Source of the DNA: Magnetospirillum fulvum
GTDB taxonomy: Bacteria > Pseudomonadota > Alphaproteobacteria > Rhodospirillales > Magnetospirillaceae
DNA: 64,000 nucleotides
Assembly: GCF_900108475.1 (NCBI RefSeq)
Contig: NZ_FNWO01000002.1
Location: 248,001-312,000 of the forward strand
Reading direction: 5' to 3'
Numbering within the stretch: the first letter of the stretch is position 1; each line of letters starts with the position of its first letter. The notes below the pieces were generated by a model, which ran no database searches, had not been told where the DNA came from, and saw only the letters and a program-made list of their open reading frames with translations. Below, piece after piece: positions 46,164 to 59,797 of the stretch. The position numbers were made by a program, and so were the translations under genes.

Positions 46164-47864
46164 TTACAGCGCCTCGATGGTCAGGGTTCCGGTCCAGGGA
46201 AGCTGGGGGAACAGCGACAGCACGAGCCCGGTCGCCGGGACGGACTCGCCATGGGCCAGCCAGCGGCGGCAGGGGCTGGGCAGCAGCGGGGCATCGCCCG
46301 CCGCGAGGTGAAAGCGGCGACCGCTGGCCGTGGTCAGGATCACTCCGCGCTCGGCCCGCTCGACCGCGCACGGGGTGTAGAGCCGCCGCACCACGGTATG
46401 GCGGTCGCGGCCGTCGATGCGGTCACGGATCACCACCCGGTCGCCCGAGAACAGCCAGCGCCGCTCGGTCATGCCGACATTGCGCAGGCGGCGAAAGCCG
46501 TGATGGGCCAGAGCGACGCCGCTGTCGTCCAGCGCCAGCACCGCCGGTCCGGCGATCTTGTCGCGAAAGGCGGGGGCATAGCAGGGGCGGTTGAGCGGAT
46601 AGGGATCGGCCCCGTCGATCGTCAGCCCGTTATGAGCCGAGGCGGTCGCATCGGCGGCGCTGTCCGGGCCGTTGCCGAGATCGATCAGGATCGCCTCGGA
46701 CTGATGATGCAGTTCGAACCCGCCGCAATCCTGGTGACCATGGCCGGACAGCGAGCCCCAGCCCTCGGGATCGGCGTGCCACAGTCCCGACCACGCCCCA
46801 AAGCGGGCCGACAGCCAGCCATCGTCGATTGCGCCGGGGCCAAGCGGAAGCCCGTCGAGCAGGGTGGCGAGGCGGTCGCGGTCGGGCCGGGGCAAGGTCG
46901 CCATCCAGCCGGAATCGCGGTCGCCGCCGGGAAGCAGACAGGCCAGATGCGCGGGCGGGGCGTCGGCGGCGATCCGCCCGATCAGCGGCAGTCCGCCCGG
47001 CAGGCAGAGATGGACCAGATGCCCGGCGGCGGCGCGCAGCCGGGCTTCGAACGGGACGGCCTCGGGCCGACCATGCGCGGTCGCCGCCAGCCAGACGTCG
47101 GCCAAAGCGCGGGTCATCAGCAGATGGTCGTGGCTGGAGCCCTCGTCCAGCATCCCGGAGGGGCGGAAGATCCGCTCGGCCTCGGACAGCATCAGCCGCG
47201 CTCCGGCATCGGTGGCGGCGGGCAGTCCCAGCGCCAGTCCCAGCCGATACAGGCCCCGCCCGTTCTTGAACAGGCGGCTGGTGGTGCGGCGCGGGCCAAA
47301 ATAATCGAGCCGCGCCGCGATCGCCGGGCCATGCGCCGCCAGCACCGCCAGGGTATCGGCGGCCGGGCCGGGCAGGCCGTGGGTCTGGGCAAAGGTCAGC
47401 AGGGTCGCGGCGCGGTCGGCGGCGACATCGGCCCGCCATGCCGCCAGCGACGGGGCATCGCCGAACCGGGCTCGCCACGCCGCCCAGATCGCGCCGACCC
47501 AGCGCGGGTCGTCGCCTGGGTCCATCAGCGGCACCCAGCCAAAGCGGTGCAGGCCGCGTTCGGCTTCGGGATCGGCGAACTTCCGCTCGAACAGCGACGT
47601 CGCCGCGCCGGGCTCCAACGTCACCGTGGTGCCGGGGAGCCTAAGCCGGATCGGCCGGTCGGGCGGGCCGGGGGGGAGCGGGGGGAATGCGGCGCGGGGG
47701 GATTCCAGCGGCAATCCGGCCCAGGACGCCCCCAATACCGGGGGACGATGGGCGGTGAAGGCGGGTTCTCCCGGCGTCCGCAACAGCAGACGCGCTCCCA
47801 GCCACCGCCGCAACACGGGATCGGCGCTCAAGGAACGGGTCTTGCGGAGAAGCGCGGGAAGCAT
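46164..47864 (-). CDS. Heparinase II/III family protein
   Basis: A 566-residue protein with an N-terminal (alpha/alpha) toroid (F-G-W-V-P-L-M near residue 110) and a C-terminal beta-sandwich heparinase II/III domain with the hallmark G-H-G-H-Q-D-C-G-G-F-E-L. Relatives cleave acidic polysaccharides, and many alphaproteobacteria carry one of unknown substrate. No clear signal peptide is seen from the ATG at 47864, which has AGGACC upstream; an open frame to 47933 would add 23 residues. It probably forms an operon with the DegT-fold gene. Confidence 0.88.
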   Translation of the reverse strand: MLPALLRKTRSLSADPVLRRWLGARLLLRTPGEPAFTAHRPPVLGASWAGLPLESPRAAFPPLPPGPPDRPIRLRLPGTTVTLEPGAATSLFERKFADPEAERGLHRFGWVPLMDPGDDPRWVGAIWAAWRARFGDAPSLAAWRADVAADRAATLLTFAQTHGLPGPAADTLAVLAAHGPAIAARLDYFGPRRTTSRLFKNGRGLYRLGLALGLPAATDAGARLMLSEAERIFRPSGMLDEGSSHDHLLMTRALADVWLAATAHGRPEAVPFEARLRAAAGHLVHLCLPGGLPLIGRIAADAPPAHLACLLPGGDRDSGWMATLPRPDRDRLATLLDGLPLGPGAIDDGWLSARFGAWSGLWHADPEGWGSLSGHGHQDCGGFELHHQSEAILIDLGNGPDSAADATASAHNGLTIDGADPYPLNRPCYAPAFRDKIAGPAVLALDDSGVALAHHGFRRLRNVGMTERRWLFSGDRVVIRDRIDGRDRHTVVRRLYTPCAVERAERGVILTTASGRRFHLAAGDAPLLPSPCRRWLAHGESVPATGLVLSLFPQLPWTGTLTIEAL

Positions 47865-47979
47865 GGTCCTGCTTTTTAGCCGAGACCGGAGCCGGAAACC
47901 AGCGGGGATCGGGGGGGTATGTGCGATTGACACAAGTGCCTTTTGGACAGCGTAGATTTTGGGAAACTTCCCTATACAA

Positions 47980-48618
47980 TCACCTCGCCGATTTTTTTGC
48001 AGCAGAGCGGATTGCCCGTGTCAAAAGAAAGACGGTAGTCGATGGTGCGCCAAAAGAATTTCCCTCCCGGTCTCGCTCTGCTAATTGGTCCTCCGCGCGG
48101 CGTTCCGCTATTTCGATCTCTTTAACCAATGCCTGACAGTCCGGTATCTTCTTTCGGTCAGCGTTGTAGGCTGGGTGAATTTTCTGAAGATATCGTTCGA
48201 CATCACGTGTTGTGCAGTCTTTGTTGAAATTTTCGATATGCAAAATCAGAAAAATTTCGAAGCAAGGATTGGATCGTCCGATCCCAACATTAGAGCGCTG
48301 ACATAAGGACACGGCATCCTGGTAACGGTCAGTCTCATCTCTATCAAACACGGCCCAAATTTGATCGTTTTTTTCGAATGAATCTCGAGCGTATCCACGC
48401 TTGTGGACAGCGCTGGTTGCTTTTTCAGCACAGGTGTACGCAGCGCCTGCTGGCGCAATTATTTTTAGTTCAATCAATGCGCCAGGAAAATCACGTTTGA
48501 GTGCCGAAAAATAAGCGTATTCGGTGTTTTCACCTTCACAGAAAATGAAAAAACGATGCTTGGGGTCACGAATCGCCGGTTTGCGTTTGAGTGAAAAAGA
48601 GCGATCCCGTGCCATCAT
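47980..48618 (-). CDS. RloB-like protein (AbiLii-type, second gene of defence pair)
   Basis: A 212-residue protein of the RloB family. The N-terminal C-E-G-E-N-T-E motif (Glu about 29) and later V-F-D-R-D-E form a Toprim-like acidic site expected to bind metal and cut or modify nucleic acid. It follows the RloA-like ATPase gene by 7 bases. Together they correspond to the two-gene AbiL abortive-infection arrangement (AAA15 ATPase plus RloB). Codon use is AT-richer than the flanking core genes, a sign of transfer. Double ATG start; AAAGG upstream. Confidence 0.85.
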   Translation of the reverse strand: MMARDRSFSLKRKPAIRDPKHRFFIFCEGENTEYAYFSALKRDFPGALIELKIIAPAGAAYTCAEKATSAVHKRGYARDSFEKNDQIWAVFDRDETDRYQDAVSLCQRSNVGIGRSNPCFEIFLILHIENFNKDCTTRDVERYLQKIHPAYNADRKKIPDCQALVKEIEIAERRAEDQLAERDREGNSFGAPSTTVFLLTRAIRSAAKKSAR

Positions 48619-48625
48619 TTGACCT

Positions 48626-49870
48626 TTAGGGCATAGGGCCAGAAAACGGAACTGCGCCGAAGCGACCTTGTAAATACCCCTTTTCTAAATTATCGCCCTT
48701 GCGTGTACGCATGTCGGTCAATGGATAAATGTGCGTTGCGCCGTCGTGATCCTTTTCCGCAAACCACACCTGATCCCGGCGTAAGTGAGCCGACCGTAAT
48801 AGATTGGTGTCATGAGTAGTGGCAATCAATTGCGCACCTCGTGGGTTTGTAGATGAAGAGTTAAACAAGCCCAAGATAGACTCGCATGCCAAGGTGTGAA
48901 GGCTTGCGTTAAGCTCATCTATTACGAGAGGTGATCCGTTATCAAGGGAATTAAAAACGGACGTCATTAGTATGAGGAGGCGGCGTGTCCCTTCGCTTTC
49001 TTGGTCAAGATTAAAAAAAGCTGTGCTCCCGTCGCGTGTATTGTGTCCAAGTTTAATAATATGTTTGTGTTTACCTATCTGAATGTCAACTCCCGCTTTT
49101 TTAGCGGCGAGAGTAACTTCATTTTCAAAATTTCGCATCTCATCGGGAATATCTATGTCAATCTTTGTGTGGCATGTAACGCCAGTGTCCATTTGAGAAA
49201 GAAAGTGAATGACGCGCTGATCCATCTCTGCGTTTTGCAGCGCATTTGAAACATGCGCCGGGGATGCCGATACAGTCGTTACGCCATAAATTGAACGGAA
49301 AAAGCTGATTATCGGCAAAATTGTTTGGTGGTTATTTTGAGCGGCAGCAGATATGAAGAGGCTATTAGGTCTAGTGACTTCTTCAATAGATTTGTTTTTC
49401 CCTTTTAGATTTCTTCCGAAATCAAATTTCTGCTCATTTCGGTCAAATAAAATTTGGCGACGCCCTTTAGGGAAGGCAAACAGCCATTCTGCGGTAAAAG
49501 TGTCATCGGTGGCGATGAAACCGTAATGGTGGCGCACGCCTTCGACGACGAAGTCGATTTCGAATTGGCTTGGAGTTGACCGAAGTTCGGGGTCAAGCGC
49601 GAATGTGTGCCTGGGAACAATCCCACCTGGATCCCATTTGCTGTGTGAGAAAAGGACTGCGGAGCACATGAAGCGAAGTGCCTGGATAAAATTGCTTTTA
49701 CCCGAGGCATTGGCGCCATAAATCACCGAGACCGGAAGTACATGACCATGGATTGCTGGGCAGGCGATCAATCCATCTGGATCGTCATCAATAGCTGTCG
49801 ATGCAACCAGTGAAATTTCTTCGGCATCTCGGAGGGAAAGGTGATTTTTGGCCCGGAAGCGTAGCAGCAT
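48626..49870 (-). CDS. RloA-like AAA15-family ATPase (AbiLi-type, first gene of defence pair)
   Basis: A 414-residue ABC/SMC-like ATPase of the AAA15/21 (OLD-related) group. Walker A Y-G-A-N-A-S-G-K-S is at about 51-59, a signature-like S-E-G-T-R-R-L follows, then Walker B L-V-I-D-E-L-N-A-S-L-H (about 330) and a switch His in T-T-H-D. In AbiL- and PARIS-type systems such an ATPase senses phage infection and controls the toprim partner; that role is inferred. The ATG at 49870 lies downstream of GGAGGTGATTT, the Shine-Dalgarno arm of a 12-bp hairpin. AT-rich for this genome. Confidence 0.87.
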   Translation of the reverse strand: MLLRFRAKNHLSLRDAEEISLVASTAIDDDPDGLIACPAIHGHVLPVSVIYGANASGKSNFIQALRFMCSAVLFSHSKWDPGGIVPRHTFALDPELRSTPSQFEIDFVVEGVRHHYGFIATDDTFTAEWLFAFPKGRRQILFDRNEQKFDFGRNLKGKNKSIEEVTRPNSLFISAAAQNNHQTILPIISFFRSIYGVTTVSASPAHVSNALQNAEMDQRVIHFLSQMDTGVTCHTKIDIDIPDEMRNFENEVTLAAKKAGVDIQIGKHKHIIKLGHNTRDGSTAFFNLDQESEGTRRLLILMTSVFNSLDNGSPLVIDELNASLHTLACESILGLFNSSSTNPRGAQLIATTHDTNLLRSAHLRRDQVWFAEKDHDGATHIYPLTDMRTRKGDNLEKGYLQGRFGAVPFSGPMP

Positions 49871-49874
49871 GACA

Positions 49875-49919
49875 AAATCACCTCCGAATGCACAGGCGTG
49901 CATTTTACGGAGGTGATTT
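49875..49919 (-). promoter_or_regulatory. Hairpin burying the RloA ribosome-binding site; also terminator-like for greA
   Basis: Perfect 12-base arms (49875-49886 and 49908-49919) plus an inner 6-base stem AATGCA/TGCATT, separated by a TTA bulge. In minus-strand RNA the 3' arm is CGGAGGTGATTT, which is the Shine-Dalgarno sequence of the RloA gene, and the 5' arm is its exact complement. The stem is followed by TTGTC, so the same structure can act as the intrinsic terminator of greA. Confidence 0.75.
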
Positions 49920-49969
49920 GCAGGATTCCAGCAAAAAGAAAGCTTAGTCGGTTCCTTCCGTCTCTCCGG

Positions 49970-50443
49970 TCAGCCGAAGCGGACGTTGACGATCTCGTAG
50001 GATTTCGACCCGCCGGGGGTGGTGACCTCGACGGCATCGCCGACATGTTTGCCGATCAGAGCGCGGGCCAGCGGAGACTGGACCGACATTCTGCCGGATT
50101 TGATGTCGGCCTCGTGGGCGCCGACGATGGTATAGGCCACCTCGTCGTCGGAATCCTCGTCGGCCAGGGTCACGGTAGCGCCGAAGCGCACCTGATCCCC
50201 GGTCAGGGTCGAGGCGTCGATCACCTGGGCGCGGGAGATGACGTCCTCCAACTCGGCGACGCGCCCTTCGATAAAGCTCTGGCGTTCACGCGCGGCATGA
50301 TACTCGGCGTTTTCCGACAGATCGCCATGTTCGCGCGCCTCTGCGATCGCACGAATCACGGCCGGACGCTCAATCGTCTTGAGTGTCCGTAATTCATCCT
50401 CCAGCTGGGCCAGCCCGGCGGGAGTCATAGGGATTTTTTCCAT
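49970..50443 (-). CDS. greA: Transcription elongation factor GreA
   Basis: A 157-residue factor that rescues backtracked RNA polymerase by stimulating transcript cleavage. The N-terminal coiled coil carries the acidic tip in E-A-R-E-H-G-D-L-S-E-N-A-E-Y. The C-terminal FKBP-like domain includes S-P-L-A-R-A-L-I-G-K-H-V-G-D. Length is standard. It lies 65 bases after carB on the same strand. Confidence 0.97.
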   Translation of the reverse strand: MEKIPMTPAGLAQLEDELRTLKTIERPAVIRAIAEAREHGDLSENAEYHAARERQSFIEGRVAELEDVISRAQVIDASTLTGDQVRFGATVTLADEDSDDEVAYTIVGAHEADIKSGRMSVQSPLARALIGKHVGDAVEVTTPGGSKSYEIVNVRFG

Positions 50444-50508
50444 TAACAAACCCCGGTCAGACGGGACCGTATGGCGGTGCCCCCTGGCTGCCGCATCCTA
50501 GCCGCTCC

Positions 50509-53766
<3,258 letters not shown>

Positions 53767-53804
53767 GGCGGCGGGTTCCCGGGTTTTCTTAATTCAGACA
53801 GACA

Positions 53805-55010
53805 CTATTTCGACGCGGCGATCGTCTCGATGAAGCGCTCGAACAGGTAATGGGCATCCTGCGGGCCGGGGCTGGCCTCGGGATGGTACTGGACCGAGAA
53901 GACCGGCTTGCCCGCGACGGCGATGCCTTCGACCGAGCCGTCGAACAACGAGCGGTGGGTGACGGCGGTTCCGGCCGGCAGCGAGTCCTCATCGACGACG
54001 AAGCCGTGATTCTGGCTGGTGATCTCGACCTTGCCGGTCGCCAGATCCTTGACCGGATGGTTGGCGCCGCGATGGCCGGTGTCCATCTTGAAGGTCTTGG
54101 CGCCCAGCGCCAGCGCCAGCATCTGATGGCCGAGGCAGATGCCGAACATCGGGGTTCCGGCGTTCAGTACGCCCTGGATCATCGGCACGGCATAGCGGCC
54201 GGTCGCGGCGGGGTCGCCCGGACCGTTGGAGAGGAACACCCCGTCCGGCTGGTGGCGCAACACGTCCTCGGCGGTGGATTCGGCGGGCAGCACCGTCACC
54301 TTGCAGCCCGACGCGGCGAGGCAGCGCAGGATGTTGCGCTTGGCCCCGAAATCGACGGCAACGACGTGGAATTTCGGTTCGGTCTGCTGGCCATAGCCGT
54401 TGCGCAGATCCCACTCGGTCTCGGTCCAGACGTGCGACTGGGCGCAGGTCACCTCGCGGGCGAGGTCCATTCCCTTCAGGCCGGGCCATTCGGCGGCGAT
54501 CTTGGCCAGCGCGGGCAGGTCGAACTGACCGTCGGGAGCGTGGGCGACCACCCCGTTGGGGGCGCCGTGGGTCCGGATGCGGCGGGTCAGGGCGCGGGTG
54601 TCGATGCCGCACAGGCCGCTGATCCCGTGCGAGATCAGCCAGTCGTTGAGCGGCTTGGCCGAGCGCCAGTTGGCGGGCTGGGTGATGTCGGCGCGCAGGA
54701 TCAGGCCGCGGGCGGCGGGGGTCAGCGTTTCCAGATCCTCGGGATTGGTGCCGACATTGCCGATATGCGGGAAGGTGAAGGTGATGATCTGCCCGGCATA
54801 GGACGGATCGGTCAGCGTCTCCTGATAGCCGGTCATCGCGGTGTTGAACACCACTTCGCCGACCTGGCTGCGGGTCGCGCCGATTCCCTTGCCCCACAGC
54901 ACGGTGCCGTCGGCCAGGACCAGAACCCCGGTGGCACCCGGCGGGCGCGTCGCAACGATACCCGGCCCCTCGCCGGTGGGGCTGAGTGCGGAGGCGTCAA
55001 GGTTCGGCAT
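53805..55010 (-). CDS. carA: Carbamoyl-phosphate synthase small subunit
   Basis: A 401-residue glutamine amidotransferase subunit. The N-terminal CPSase domain has V-F-N-T-A-M-T-G-Y-Q-E, and the C-terminal class I amidotransferase domain has the nucleophile Cys in G-I-C-L-G-H-Q and the catalytic His in Y-H-P-E-A-S-P-G-P. The ATG at 55010 is preceded by AAGGAACC; a longer frame to 55055 is not supported. First gene of carA-carB, divergent from yqeY. Confidence 0.97.
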   Translation of the reverse strand: MPNLDASALSPTGEGPGIVATRPPGATGVLVLADGTVLWGKGIGATRSQVGEVVFNTAMTGYQETLTDPSYAGQIITFTFPHIGNVGTNPEDLETLTPAARGLILRADITQPANWRSAKPLNDWLISHGISGLCGIDTRALTRRIRTHGAPNGVVAHAPDGQFDLPALAKIAAEWPGLKGMDLAREVTCAQSHVWTETEWDLRNGYGQQTEPKFHVVAVDFGAKRNILRCLAASGCKVTVLPAESTAEDVLRHQPDGVFLSNGPGDPAATGRYAVPMIQGVLNAGTPMFGICLGHQMLALALGAKTFKMDTGHRGANHPVKDLATGKVEITSQNHGFVVDEDSLPAGTAVTHRSLFDGSVEGIAVAGKPVFSVQYHPEASPGPQDAHYLFERFIETIAASK

Positions 55011-55295
55011 GATGGTTCCTTCGTCTGGCGCGGCCGCAGACAAGCGCCGGATCATCTCGCAACGCGCGGGATGCCCGGGGAACAGTTGGGCAGGGTGCGC
55101 CCGGTCGGCGGCAGGTGGTTGCGGGGCTTATAAAGAGGGCCAGGAGGGAAGTCAAGCCTTCCCGTGTCCGGGTAAAATCCACAAGATTTCAACTGTTTGG
55201 CCCGGGGGTGCAGGACTTTCCTTCGGGGCCGATTTGCGCTAGCTTGTTCCCTTTCCCGCGAATAGGGGGATTGGAACGGCTGACAGGGGGATGCG

Positions 55296-55754
55296 ATGCT
55301 GCGGCAGGAGTTGAGTGATGCGCTGAAGACGGCGATGCTGGGCAAGGACGCCCGCACGGTGTCGACGGTGCGGCTGATCCTGGCGGCGCTGAAGGATCGG
55401 GACATTGCGGCGCGGCCGAACGGGCTGGCCGATGGCATCCCCGACACGGAGATCCTCCAGATGCTCCAGTCGATGATCAAGCAGCGGCGCGAGAGCATTA
55501 CCATCTACGAACAAGGTGGGCGGTTGGAACTGGCGGAACGGGAAGCCGAGGAAATCGTTATCATCGAACGCTTCCTTCCCCGTCAGATGAACGCCGACGA
55601 AGTGGCCGAAGCGATCCGGGCGGTGATCGCCGATATCGGTGCCACCGGTATCAAGGACATGGGGAGAGTGATGGCCGCGCTCAAGGAGCGCCATGCCGGT
55701 CTGATGGATTTTTCCCGCGCCAGCGTGGTGGTAAAGTCGGCCCTGGGCGGCTGA
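55296..55754 (+). CDS. yqeY: GatB/YqeY domain-containing protein
   Basis: A 152-residue helical protein homologous to the tail of GatB (YqeY family), which may bind tRNA. Blocks include K-D-A-R-T-V-S-T-V-R-L-I-L-A-A-L-K-D and E-I-L-Q-M-L-Q-S-M-I-K-Q-R-R-E-S, then F-L-P-R-Q-M. It stands 63 bases before dnaG; yqeY-dnaG-rpoD is a standard order in proteobacteria. An ATG at 55291 is out of frame. Confidence 0.93.
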   Translation: MLRQELSDALKTAMLGKDARTVSTVRLILAALKDRDIAARPNGLADGIPDTEILQMLQSMIKQRRESITIYEQGGRLELAEREAEEIVIIERFLPRQMNADEVAEAIRAVIADIGATGIKDMGRVMAALKERHAGLMDFSRASVVVKSALGG

Positions 55755-55817
55755 CCGGGCGCAGTCCGTCGTCTTTCCCCGGTCTTTCAGCGGCGGCAAC
55801 AGCAGGACACCGGCCCG

Positions 55818-57686
55818 ATGGCCTTTCCCCCGTCCTTTCTCGAAGAGCTGCGGACCCGCCTGTCTCTGGTGTCGGTGATCGGGCGGCGGGTCAAGCTGAC
55901 CCGCAAGGGCCGCGAACATTCCGGCCTGTGCCCCTTCCATAACGAAAAAAGCCCGTCCTTCACCGTCAACGAGGACAAGGGCTTTTTCCATTGCTTCGGC
56001 TGTGGGGCGCATGGCGACGTCATCGGCTTCGAGATGCGGATCTCGAACCTGCCCTTTACCGAGGCGGTCGAGCGGCTGGCGGCCGAGGCCGGGCTGGAGG
56101 TACCGCGCGCCAGCCCCGAGGAGCGTGCCCGCGAGACCCGCCGCGCCGGGCTGCACGAGGCGCTGGAAGCCGCCTGCGCCTGGTTCGAGGCCAATCTGCG
56201 CAAGCCGGGCGGGCGCGAGGGACTGGCCTATCTGCGCGGGCGCGGGCTGACCGACGAGACGATTGCCCGCTTCCGTCTCGGCTGGGCACCGGATGCGCGC
56301 GAAGCGTTGCGCTCGTCGCTGATGAGTGCCAGCCTGCCGGAAAGCCTGCTGGTCGAGGCCGGGTTGTTGCGTCGCCCCGAAGGCGGCGGTGCCGCCTTCG
56401 ATTATTTCCGCGGCCGGGTGATCTTTCCGATCACCGACCGGCGCGGCCGGGTGATCGGCTTTGGCGCCCGCACCCTGGGCGACGGTCAGCCGAAATATCT
56501 GAACTCGCCCGAGACCCCGGTGTTCCACAAGGGGCACGTCCTGTTCGGGCTGGCCCTGGCCCGTCAGCCCGCCCGCGACCGGGGCGCGGTGGTGGTGGTC
56601 GAAGGCTATATGGACGTGATCGCCCTCAATCAGGCGGGCTTCACCCATGCCGTCGCGCCGCTGGGAACGGCGGTGACCGAGGCGCAGATCGAGGAATTGT
56701 GGCGTCTCGCTCCCGAGCCGACCCTGTGCCTGGACGGCGACAGCGCCGGTCAGCGGGCGATGGGCCGGGCGCTGGAGCGGGCCTTTCCGCTGTTGAAGCC
56801 GGGGCACAGCCTGCGCTTCGCGATCCTGCCCGGCGGCGACGATCCGGACTCGCTGCTGCGCGACCGGGGGGGGGCGGCGATGACCCAGGTGCTGGAGCAG
56901 GCGCGTCCGCTGGTCGAGGCGGTGTGGCGGCTGGAGGCCGAGGGCCGCGCCATCGACACCCCGGAACGTCGGGCTGCGCTGGAACAGGCCCTGATGGACC
57001 GTGCAATGTCCATTGCCGACGAAACGGTGCGCTGGCAGTACGTCCGGGCCTTTCGCGACCGGCTGTGGCAGGCGTTCCGTCCGCCGCGGCCCGCGCCCCT
57101 GCCGTGGACCGGCAAGGGCGGCCGGGCCCAGCCGGGGCGGATGCGCGGTCAGGACGGACGGCTGGTCGGAGTCGGCGCGCCTTCGGGGCTGCGGCCCCCC
57201 TACGAACGGCAGGAACGGGTGATGCTGGCCCTTGCCTTGGCGAATCCGGGGCTGGTCGAGCCGATTCACGAAGAGCTGGGACGATGCTTGTTTTCAAATG
57301 AGTCGCTTGACAACCTTCGACGCGGGATTCTAAAGCACCTTGGGACCGGGCGCGGGCTTGACGCGGACGAGCTTGCCGCCCATCTACGGGCGGATGGATT
57401 ATCCCCGGTTCTGGAGTCCTTGCTGGATGCGAGCGAACGGCGAATGCACTCGGTCCGTGGCTATGACAGGATCGAGGACGCGCGGGCTCTCTGGAACGAT
57501 GTCTACCACCGCTATACCCGCAAGGATTTGCAGGCAGACGTGAGCGAGGCCAACGCGCGGCTGGCTGAAGAGGCGTCGCCGGCGGCCTGGACCCGTTTCC
57601 AGGCGGTCAAACGGCAGGAACGCTCGGCATCGGCCCGCGACGACGAGGCGGCGGGGACCGAGGCCCCACCGTCCCGGACGGAATAA
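55818..57686 (+). CDS. dnaG: DNA primase DnaG
   Basis: A 622-residue replication primase. The N-terminal zinc-binding domain has C38-P-F-H41 ... C59-F-G-C62. The Toprim catalytic core shows [11 protein letters not shown] and the D-G-D motif in C-L-D-G-D-S-A-G-Q. The C-terminal ~150 residues form the helicase-interacting domain. It is cotranscribed with rpoD, 82 bases downstream. Confidence 0.97.
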   Translation: MAFPPSFLEELRTRLSLVSVIGRRVKLTRKGREHSGLCPFHNEKSPSFTVNEDKGFFHCFGCGAHGDVIGFEMRISNLPFTEAVERLAAEAGLEVPRASPEERARETRRAGLHEALEAACAWFEANLRKPGGREGLAYLRGRGLTDETIARFRLGWAPDAREALRSSLMSASLPESLLVEAGLLRRPEGGGAAFDYFRGRVIFPITDRRGRVIGFGARTLGDGQPKYLNSPETPVFHKGHVLFGLALARQPARDRGAVVVVEGYMDVIALNQAGFTHAVAPLGTAVTEAQIEELWRLAPEPTLCLDGDSAGQRAMGRALERAFPLLKPGHSLRFAILPGGDDPDSLLRDRGGAAMTQVLEQARPLVEAVWRLEAEGRAIDTPERRAALEQALMDRAMSIADETVRWQYVRAFRDRLWQAFRPPRPAPLPWTGKGGRAQPGRMRGQDGRLVGVGAPSGLRPPYERQERVMLALALANPGLVEPIHEELGRCLFSNESLDNLRRGILKHLGTGRGLDADELAAHLRADGLSPVLESLLDASERRMHSVRGYDRIEDARALWNDVYHRYTRKDLQADVSEANARLAEEASPAAWTRFQAVKRQERSASARDDEAAGTEAPPSRTE

Positions 57687-57768
57687 AATAAAGGTCAGGG
57701 GCTCTCGCCCCGGCCGGTTCGGCGTCGTCGGGGGGACGGGGCCGGAGACTTCAGGAGTAACGGTTTTC

Positions 57769-59763
57769 ATGGCGACCAAATCGACGAATACGGCGGAAGT
57801 CTCGGAGAACCAGGACGAGTCGATGGATGGGCCTTTGCTCGACACCCTGGGGGTCGCCGTCAAGAAGATGGTGGCGCGCGGCAAGGAGCGCGGCTACGTC
57901 ACCTATGACGAACTGAACGCCGCCATGCCGCCCGAGGAAGTCTCGTCCGAGCAGATCGAGGACACGATGGCGATGCTGTCGGAACTGGGCATCAACGTCG
58001 TCGAAAGCGAAGACGGCGAAGAGGCCCAGCCCGAGGGCGAGGAAGAAGCCACCGAGACCGAGGGCTATTCCGGCGCGGGCAACGTCGACGAAGAGGATCT
58101 GGGCCGCACCGACGATCCGGTCCGGATGTATCTGCGCGAAATGGGCTCGGTCGAACTGCTGAGCCGCGAGGGCGAAATCGCCATCGCCAAGCGGATCGAA
58201 GCCGGTCGCGACATGATGATCGGCGGCATCTGCGAAAGCCCGCTGACGCTGCGCGCCGTCGTCGAGTGGCACGACGCCCTGGTCGAGGGCAAGATGCTGC
58301 TGCGCGACATCATCGACCTTGACGCCACCTATGGCGCCGGTCCCGGCGGCGAATTGTCCGAAGAGGAATTGGAGCGCGGTCCGGCCGAGCCGACCGAGCC
58401 GGGCGATCCCGCCGCCCCCGTCGTCGAAGGCGAAGAGCGCGACCCCGCGCTGCCCGAGGTCGAGGGCGAGGGCGAAGCCGAGGAAGGCGAGGAAAACTCG
58501 ATTTCGCTCGCCGCGATGGAATTGCAATTGCTGCCCCAGGTGCTGGAGACCTTCCAGGCGATCGCCGCCACCCATCAGAAGATGGAGAAGGTCCAGGAAC
58601 AGCGCCTCGCCGCTTTGTCGAAGGGCGAGGCCGCCACCCCCGCGATCGAAAAGAAATACGACAAGCTCAAGACCGAGCTGATCAAGCTGATGCAGGGCAT
58701 TCACCTCAACAATGCCCGGATCGAACATCTGGTCGAGCAGTTGAACGGGATCAACCGTCGCCTGATGACCCAGGAAGGCCGCCTGCTCCGTCTGGCCGAA
58801 TCCTGCCGGATCAAGCGTCCCGACTTCCTCGACGCCTATTACGGCTCGGAACTGGCCCCCAATTGGGTCGAGCATGTCGCGGTGCGCGGCAAGCATTGGA
58901 AAGAATTCTCGGCCCGCCACGCCACCGAGATCGCCGATATCCGCGCCACCATTTCGCGGATTTCGGGCGAGTCCGGGCTGCCGATCACCGAATATCGTCG
59001 CATCGTCCAGACGGTGCAGAGGGGCGAGCGCGAGGCCAGCAAGGCCAAGAAGGAAATGATCGAGGCTAATCTCCGCCTCGTCATCTCGATCGCGAAGAAA
59101 TACACCAACCGTGGCCTGCAATTCCTCGACCTGATCCAGGAAGGCAATATCGGCCTGATGAAGGCGGTCGATAAGTTCGAATACCGCCGCGGCTATAAGT
59201 TCTCGACCTATGCGACGTGGTGGATTCGTCAGGCGATCACTCGCTCGATCGCCGATCAGGCCCGCACCATCCGCATCCCGGTCCACATGATCGAGACGAT
59301 CAACAAGCTGGTCCGCACCTCGCGCCAGATGCTGCACGAGATCGGCCGCGAGCCGACCCCGGAAGAGCTGGCCGAAAAGCTCAGCATGCCGCTGGAAAAA
59401 GTCCGCAAGGTGCTGAAGATCGCCAAGGAGCCGATTTCGCTCGAAACCCCGATTGGCGACGAGGAGGATTCCCACCTCGGCGACTTCATCGAGGACAAGA
59501 ATGCGGTGCTGCCGCTCGATGCCGCGATCCAGGCCAACCTGCGCGAAACCACCACCCGCGTGCTGGCCAGCCTGACGCCCCGCGAAGAGCGGGTGCTGCG
59601 GATGCGCTTTGGCATCGGCATGAATACCGACCACACCCTCGAAGAGGTCGGGCAGCAATTCAGCGTCACCCGCGAACGTATCCGTCAGATCGAAGCCAAG
59701 GCGCTGCGCAAGCTGAAGCATCCGTCGCGTTCGCGCAAGCTGCGGAGCTTCCTCGATACCTAG
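57769..59763 (+). CDS. rpoD: RNA polymerase primary sigma factor RpoD (sigma-70)
   Basis: A 664-residue housekeeping sigma factor. Region 1.1 is at the N-terminus, followed by a long acidic Glu/Pro-rich insert (about 185-245). Region 1.2 ([13 protein letters not shown]), region 2 with the -10-binding [17 protein letters not shown] and region 4 with the [16 protein letters not shown] helix-turn-helix are intact. GGAG precedes the ATG. A strong terminator follows. Confidence 0.98.
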   Translation: MATKSTNTAEVSENQDESMDGPLLDTLGVAVKKMVARGKERGYVTYDELNAAMPPEEVSSEQIEDTMAMLSELGINVVESEDGEEAQPEGEEEATETEGYSGAGNVDEEDLGRTDDPVRMYLREMGSVELLSREGEIAIAKRIEAGRDMMIGGICESPLTLRAVVEWHDALVEGKMLLRDIIDLDATYGAGPGGELSEEELERGPAEPTEPGDPAAPVVEGEERDPALPEVEGEGEAEEGEENSISLAAMELQLLPQVLETFQAIAATHQKMEKVQEQRLAALSKGEAATPAIEKKYDKLKTELIKLMQGIHLNNARIEHLVEQLNGINRRLMTQEGRLLRLAESCRIKRPDFLDAYYGSELAPNWVEHVAVRGKHWKEFSARHATEIADIRATISRISGESGLPITEYRRIVQTVQRGEREASKAKKEMIEANLRLVISIAKKYTNRGLQFLDLIQEGNIGLMKAVDKFEYRRGYKFSTYATWWIRQAITRSIADQARTIRIPVHMIETINKLVRTSRQMLHEIGREPTPEELAEKLSMPLEKVRKVLKIAKEPISLETPIGDEEDSHLGDFIEDKNAVLPLDAAIQANLRETTTRVLASLTPREERVLRMRFGIGMNTDHTLEEVGQQFSVTRERIRQIEAKALRKLKHPSRSRKLRSFLDT

Positions 59764-59797
59764 CGTGGAAATGCAGCCTAAATAAGGCATGTCCGGC

